From the NCBI GenBank assembly GCA_004794785.1, contig SJOL01008805.1:362494-426493 (forward strand): 64,000 bases of DNA, given 5' to 3'. Of this stretch, positions 59,701 to 64,000 are shown piece by piece. The stretch comes from Opisthorchis felineus (Eukaryota > Platyhelminthes > Trematoda > Opisthorchiida > Opisthorchiidae). The notes below the pieces were generated by a model. It was not told the DNA's origin, did no database searches, and was given only the letters and a program-made list of their open reading frames with translations. How positions within the stretch are numbered: position 1 is the stretch's first letter; each line of letters starts with the position of its first letter. The position numbers and the translations under genes are program-made.

Positions 59701-62700
59701 ATATTATACCTCAACTACGGCACTTCCATGGGGGCAATTGTTATATCATTCGAAAGAAAGCAACAGTTATAATAGCACCAAGCTTCCAAGGAAATGCATC
59801 ATCTAAGGAACAGCACTTTAACTGAACTGCCTCAACTTCATGAAACTCACTGTTGGTAGAAACGAGAATATAAAATGTATGGTGGTGGGTACAAAAGTGA
59901 GAGCATAAGACAGAGTTTTATACCAAAGCTGAAAGGGGGTACTGGAATAAGGTACTAGAATGGAACAGATATCGCACCAATCTGTACCATCCTTTAATAA
60001 CCTTAAAGGCCTTCCCGCTCCCATGAATTTGAAAGTCACCCAGCATGAAGGATTTCTGTGAGTGTTTATACCACTGCGAAAATTGGTTCATGCTGCGCTT
60101 CCACACATATGTGGTATGAGGAATACACGACAGAAAAACCAACTTACATTGTGATTCTACAATGGGTGACAACAGTAAGACAAGTAGGATGCCCAACGAG
60201 CGTTGACCCATTAAGGCTGACGGTTAGCAATGCACCCTTACACGATATTCTCTGCTTACATCAGCTTAGCATGCGAATAAATAGCTTGGTAGCCCAGCTA
60301 AATAGAGTAGGTCGAAAAAAAACATTGCCACGAAATCATTGTTGATTTTGATCACGAAAGCGATTCAGCGGCGCCACACAATGAAATTCCTACCCCGGAG
60401 CTTTCGCGCAACTCACTTCTCGTCACTAAGGGCGCCAAGTTGTTTTGTTCTACAGTACTTTTTCACTTGTGCACAAATTCAGGGTGGTAGGTGTTTTCTG
60501 TCCCAGAATACAGGGACTTTACTTGTTTTACAAATCTTTTGAACAAATTTATTCCGGTTATATTGTTACGGTTAACTGCTTAAACTTGGCACTGGCTACG
60601 AGCTCCGGCGGTGTGCTGCGGTAGCCATTTTCATCCACGAAGAACAATGAGAATCATGCCTCCGTTAGACAAACATCCTGGAACATATGGAACAACTCAG
60701 GTATGAAAAGACAAATATGCACTGATAAGTGTATACCTATCCGGTCCTGTATTCACGTATAAAGTGCACCCTTAAAAGTGGGCATCTCTTGGATATCGAA
60801 AAGCGTTCGCTCCGAGCGAGTGTTTTAGCTCAAAAAGTAACAAGATGAACGGTACTTCAACATTCAGGGAGAACATCAATCAGGCTGCTTTCTTCTCAGC
60901 GAAGGCGTGGGAGTTGCGTGGCTTTCGAGCTTTTATCCAACTTCCTCACTATGCACTGAGAAGAAAAACTGGGGTTTGAAGATTCCATGTTCTCGTTCCA
61001 CAAATTATGGTGCAACAGGTATGGGTAGGCTAATCGAAAGAAGGATACAAGAATAAGTCATCCCTTTTAATATAACTATTAGAGTTCCTCAAACAACTAT
61101 CGAAAATCATGTCGACTGTCTGTAATTCTTGATATCCTTCACACTGTGCATCCTCCTACGGGTAAACTTTGAAACACCAGAGATTGCTGGTCTTCCAGTT
61201 TGCTGGTGGAATTGAAGCACTCATGTTGATAATAACGGTGAGGTTGGTGAGAGCGATGACACGAGATTATGATGATAATATGCTTCATTCTCTTGACGTA
61301 TTTTCACCTTTCAGCATCCTCCAGGCTTGGCAGCAACTGACACCCAAGTCCCGAGAGCACATACTAGAAGCAACCGCTTCTCACAGTTCCGTCAACCTAA
61401 TTTTATACGCCAACGTTGGAGATTTTCCTTTTGCAGCGATGATTTGTCGACTTCCTGATGGAATAACCAACTGAAGCAGGCGTGTGACCGACTCCGATCG
61501 TTAAGCTTGACAAACCAATCGAACATCCCTCCTCATTAAATCGGTAATGAAGAAAGTGGCACAATATCACCTACTTACTGAAACCAGCTACTCGTATTTT
61601 GTTACTGTCGGATAAGCGACACTTTAAACAACTGGATCCGATGGCTGCTCGTTCCTACATGTCTGTTCGCATAATGCTCCCGAATGTGTACGTCGCTTGG
61701 CCTAAAGACGCCGACAAGCGTTCCGGTGGCAACAATATTGCCAATGTGCTGTGCCAAGATTTTGCGGTGTTGATAAGCTCATTGTGCCTAAGTGATAACG
61801 AACACAGAGACGACGATGCCACAACGGGTGGACTAGCAAAGCCGGGCTCATCTCGGCCCAGCAATTTTCAGACCTGATTGTCCATGAGCTTTGTGATCAC
61901 GCTCTAAGCATCTGCGCTTTCCAGGCTTTTTCTGTTGTCACGATAAAAGAAGATAACCGCGGGAACTTAACGTTTGGTCCCAAGAGAACATGAGCTTCAA
62001 ACTTTGTCCGTGTTTTAGTATTTCAGAATAACACACAACGAATCATGTGTGCCACGACGGAGCGCGTTTTATACAAATCAGAGAAGAACTAGACAGTCCC
62101 GGAGGAGCGGAAGCAAAAACCATCGTCATAAATATCACAATCAGACAAGATTAATAATGCGCTGACGGTGTTCAGTAGTTTCCATTTTCTTATTCCGTGA
62201 AAGTTTGGTCTTTTTTACAAGGGTCGGCTTCAAGTGACGTCAAATATACTCAGTAGGACGATTTACCACAGGGCCTCTTGGTTGCTTTTCTGTTGCTACA
62301 AGGATTATATGCAGTTTTGTTTGCGGCAAATTAACAGAACTCTCCTCAAGCACACCTGTACGGAGAAGTGCTACAAATGTACGGCCATAAGACTCCAGTC
62401 CCAAGGAAGTGCGCTTCCAAGTGAGTTTGGCCCGTCCCGAAGGGATGGGGGAGCACTGCAACATTAGGCTCGAAGAGCTTGGTTTACGTCCACTGGGTTC
62501 AGAAGAATCGCGGAGGACATTGGTACCACTTTCGCTTCGCTTTCTGTAAAGAAAAATGCAACTACCAGCAGTTCATCATCTTTAAGTAAGCTTGCTATTT
62601 GGGTGCCTAACACGTTACTTATGGTCACTGAACTGAGTAGATTATTTGCGAACATGTTTCTGCGTTTTATCACCAAGTTTTAAAACATTCTTGCATCCAC

Positions 62701-62879
62701 CGGCTGAAACGTTGTCAGCTTACTTAGAAGATTGCAGAAATTTTATGCTGCCTGCATGAAAACCACCATGAACAGTGCAACCATCTGGAATGTGCAACAG
62801 CTTTCCGCTACCAACAGCTAACACATGATTACACTTCTATCAGCAAACACTGAAAATCCCCCCAGTAACCCAGGAACCT
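59701..62879. other. No gene supported; two exon-like frames noted
   Basis: A frame from about 61317 to 61474 (+) starts right after TTCACCTTTCAG and reads ILQAWQQLTPKSREHILEA. A second one at 61599-61877 (+) has protein-like composition. Neither matches a family I know and they do not join convincingly. They may be parts of a decayed element or a neighbouring gene. Confidence 0.35.
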
Positions 62880-63330
62880 GGTTTTTTATTCGTCATCTGC
62901 ATCTTTCCACCTAGGACTTTCGGAGCACCTACAATCGGTACCCTTCCCGATGGCTGGTGGCATCATTATCCTCACTGCGAGGACACTGCGAAACACATGA
63001 AAGTTGGGCCTATTCTTAAGGGTCTTGAGTCCAGATAATGACATAGGTTTATGGTCCACGCACCGGCACAATAATTCGGTTTCGTCAAAAGTTAAACGCA
63101 TGCTCCCTTGCACCCTCTACACAATTCCTGTACTCCACTCAACAGATCAGCGACAGATTTAGAACAGATCTGCAACGTGCGCTTTTGCGTTTCTGAGACT
63201 TTTATAACCAGCCATTGCTTGTGCTGAAGTTCTTCTGGCTCAATTCTTTAGCAACTTTGGTTACTTTATTCCTTGCTAATAGTCTTGTCACTAATTGATC
63301 TCTATGAAATGCATCCACCGCCCATTCTAA
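62880..63330 (-). mobile_element. Broken CENP-B/pogo-Tigger (Tc5-like) transposase
   Basis: On the minus strand, VLEWAVDAFHRDQLVTRLL and KVAKELSQKNFSTSNGWL (about 63330-63210) match the CENP-B-type helix-turn-helix, whose usual end is F.aSNGWL.rFk.Rh. After stops and a frame change, LTFDETELLCRCVDHKPMSL and a later VLAVRIMMPPAIGK (about 63100-62945) match the DDE domain start, NaDETGLF.r.lP.kTl, and its ..c.N..G...P..IGK strand. The second and third catalytic acids were not found. A dead cut-and-paste transposon remnant. Confidence 0.75.
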
Positions 63331-64000
63331 AACTCGCTCAGAACGGGTTGTGAACATACACGTGCATTCACCCATTTCAGTTGGATCCCGATTTTCAATG
63401 CACTGTGGTTATCTTTGTCGCTGAGTATCTTCGAAATTCAAAATAGCTGACATCCACGTCTAGGGAAATCATGCCAGAAATCCTCCTTCTTACGAAATTC
63501 CACCACTTGAACTTCATCCTCCGGAACGAAGACTTTTTTTGTCAAAGTTGTGATTTGTCGGTCGTGGGATACAACTGAAGCAAGCGCGCAGCTGACTGTG
63601 ACCGCATGGCTCGATGGACTGTCAGGAAGGTCAGCTTCCTGAAAATACTCCCAGAATGTCCGAAACCTACTGAGACCCTCGAAATCCACTAAAATATCAA
63701 TAGGGAAGTCGGCAAGCCCCCATGCCAGTCAATCAATTAATCAATTCAGCAACGGCTGACGAGTGTTCAGGCACGCCAAAGAAGCACGACCGACGATGAT
63801 AAACGTTAGGGCATTTCACGGTCAATGATGATGGGTGTTCACTAAACGCCAATCACACAACCTGGATCAATGTCAAAAGTGCCCTTTATATAGTGCGAGG
63901 TCCCTTGTAACTTTTGCACTCTCTTGTTTGCGATAAAGCAGTTGTGTTCCCTGTTGGCGAGTTTTATTTCCGGCACCAAGGTACTGGAGCGGGGACAATA
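63331..64000. other. Unassigned right end
   Basis: A minus-strand frame at 63438-63689 containing FWEYFQEADLPDSPSSHAV lies just upstream of the transposase remnant and could be its N-terminal part, but I see no conserved motif in it. Nothing else was recognised to the end of the window. Confidence 0.35.

Overview
This is a eukaryotic, intron-rich genomic window from a metazoan. A parasitic flatworm, most likely a trematode, is my best inference. The reasons are a very divergent teneurin, a mix of introns of about 90 bp and several kb, and fossils of Penelope-like, APE-type LINE and tRNA-derived SINE elements. No bacterial operon, CRISPR array, rRNA gene or functional tRNA gene was seen.

The centrepiece is the 3' part of one teneurin (Ten-m/Odz) gene on the + strand, from 5606 to the stop codon at 42205. 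I assembled 19 exons by hand. All splice phases agree and the frame stays open for about 2317 codons. The exons cover, in order, the end of the transthyretin-related domain and FN-plug (exons 1-3), the NHL beta-propeller (exons 4-7), the YD-repeat shell (exons 8-17), the Rhs-type core and linker (exon 18), and the C-terminal ABD/toxin-like/TCAP region (exon 19). The intracellular, transmembrane and EGF exons are not in the window and must lie upstream of base 1.

The teneurin introns hold mobile-element fossils. Intron 3 has a SINE with a perfect 11-bp target-site duplication. Intron 7 has a possible retroelement zinc knuckle on the minus strand. Intron 13 has a degenerate Penelope-like element (RT plus GIY-YIG remnants) with a second copy of the same SINE inside it.

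Downstream of teneurin, 44.1-46.1 kb holds a degenerate APE/RT LINE on the minus strand. A tail fragment of a LINE of the same type lies at 2.9-3.2 kb on +. A TCAF-like, M60-peptidase-like gene on the minus strand (49.8-51.9 kb) has lost its HExxH zinc motif and carries two small frameshifts. A family of repeat units of about 290-300 bp occurs as a + strand tandem (59.3 kb), a minus strand tandem (55.7 kb) and an inverted cluster (47 kb). Near the right end (62.9-63.3 kb, minus) is a broken CENP-B/pogo-Tigger-like transposase. The remaining stretches show no gene that I can support.
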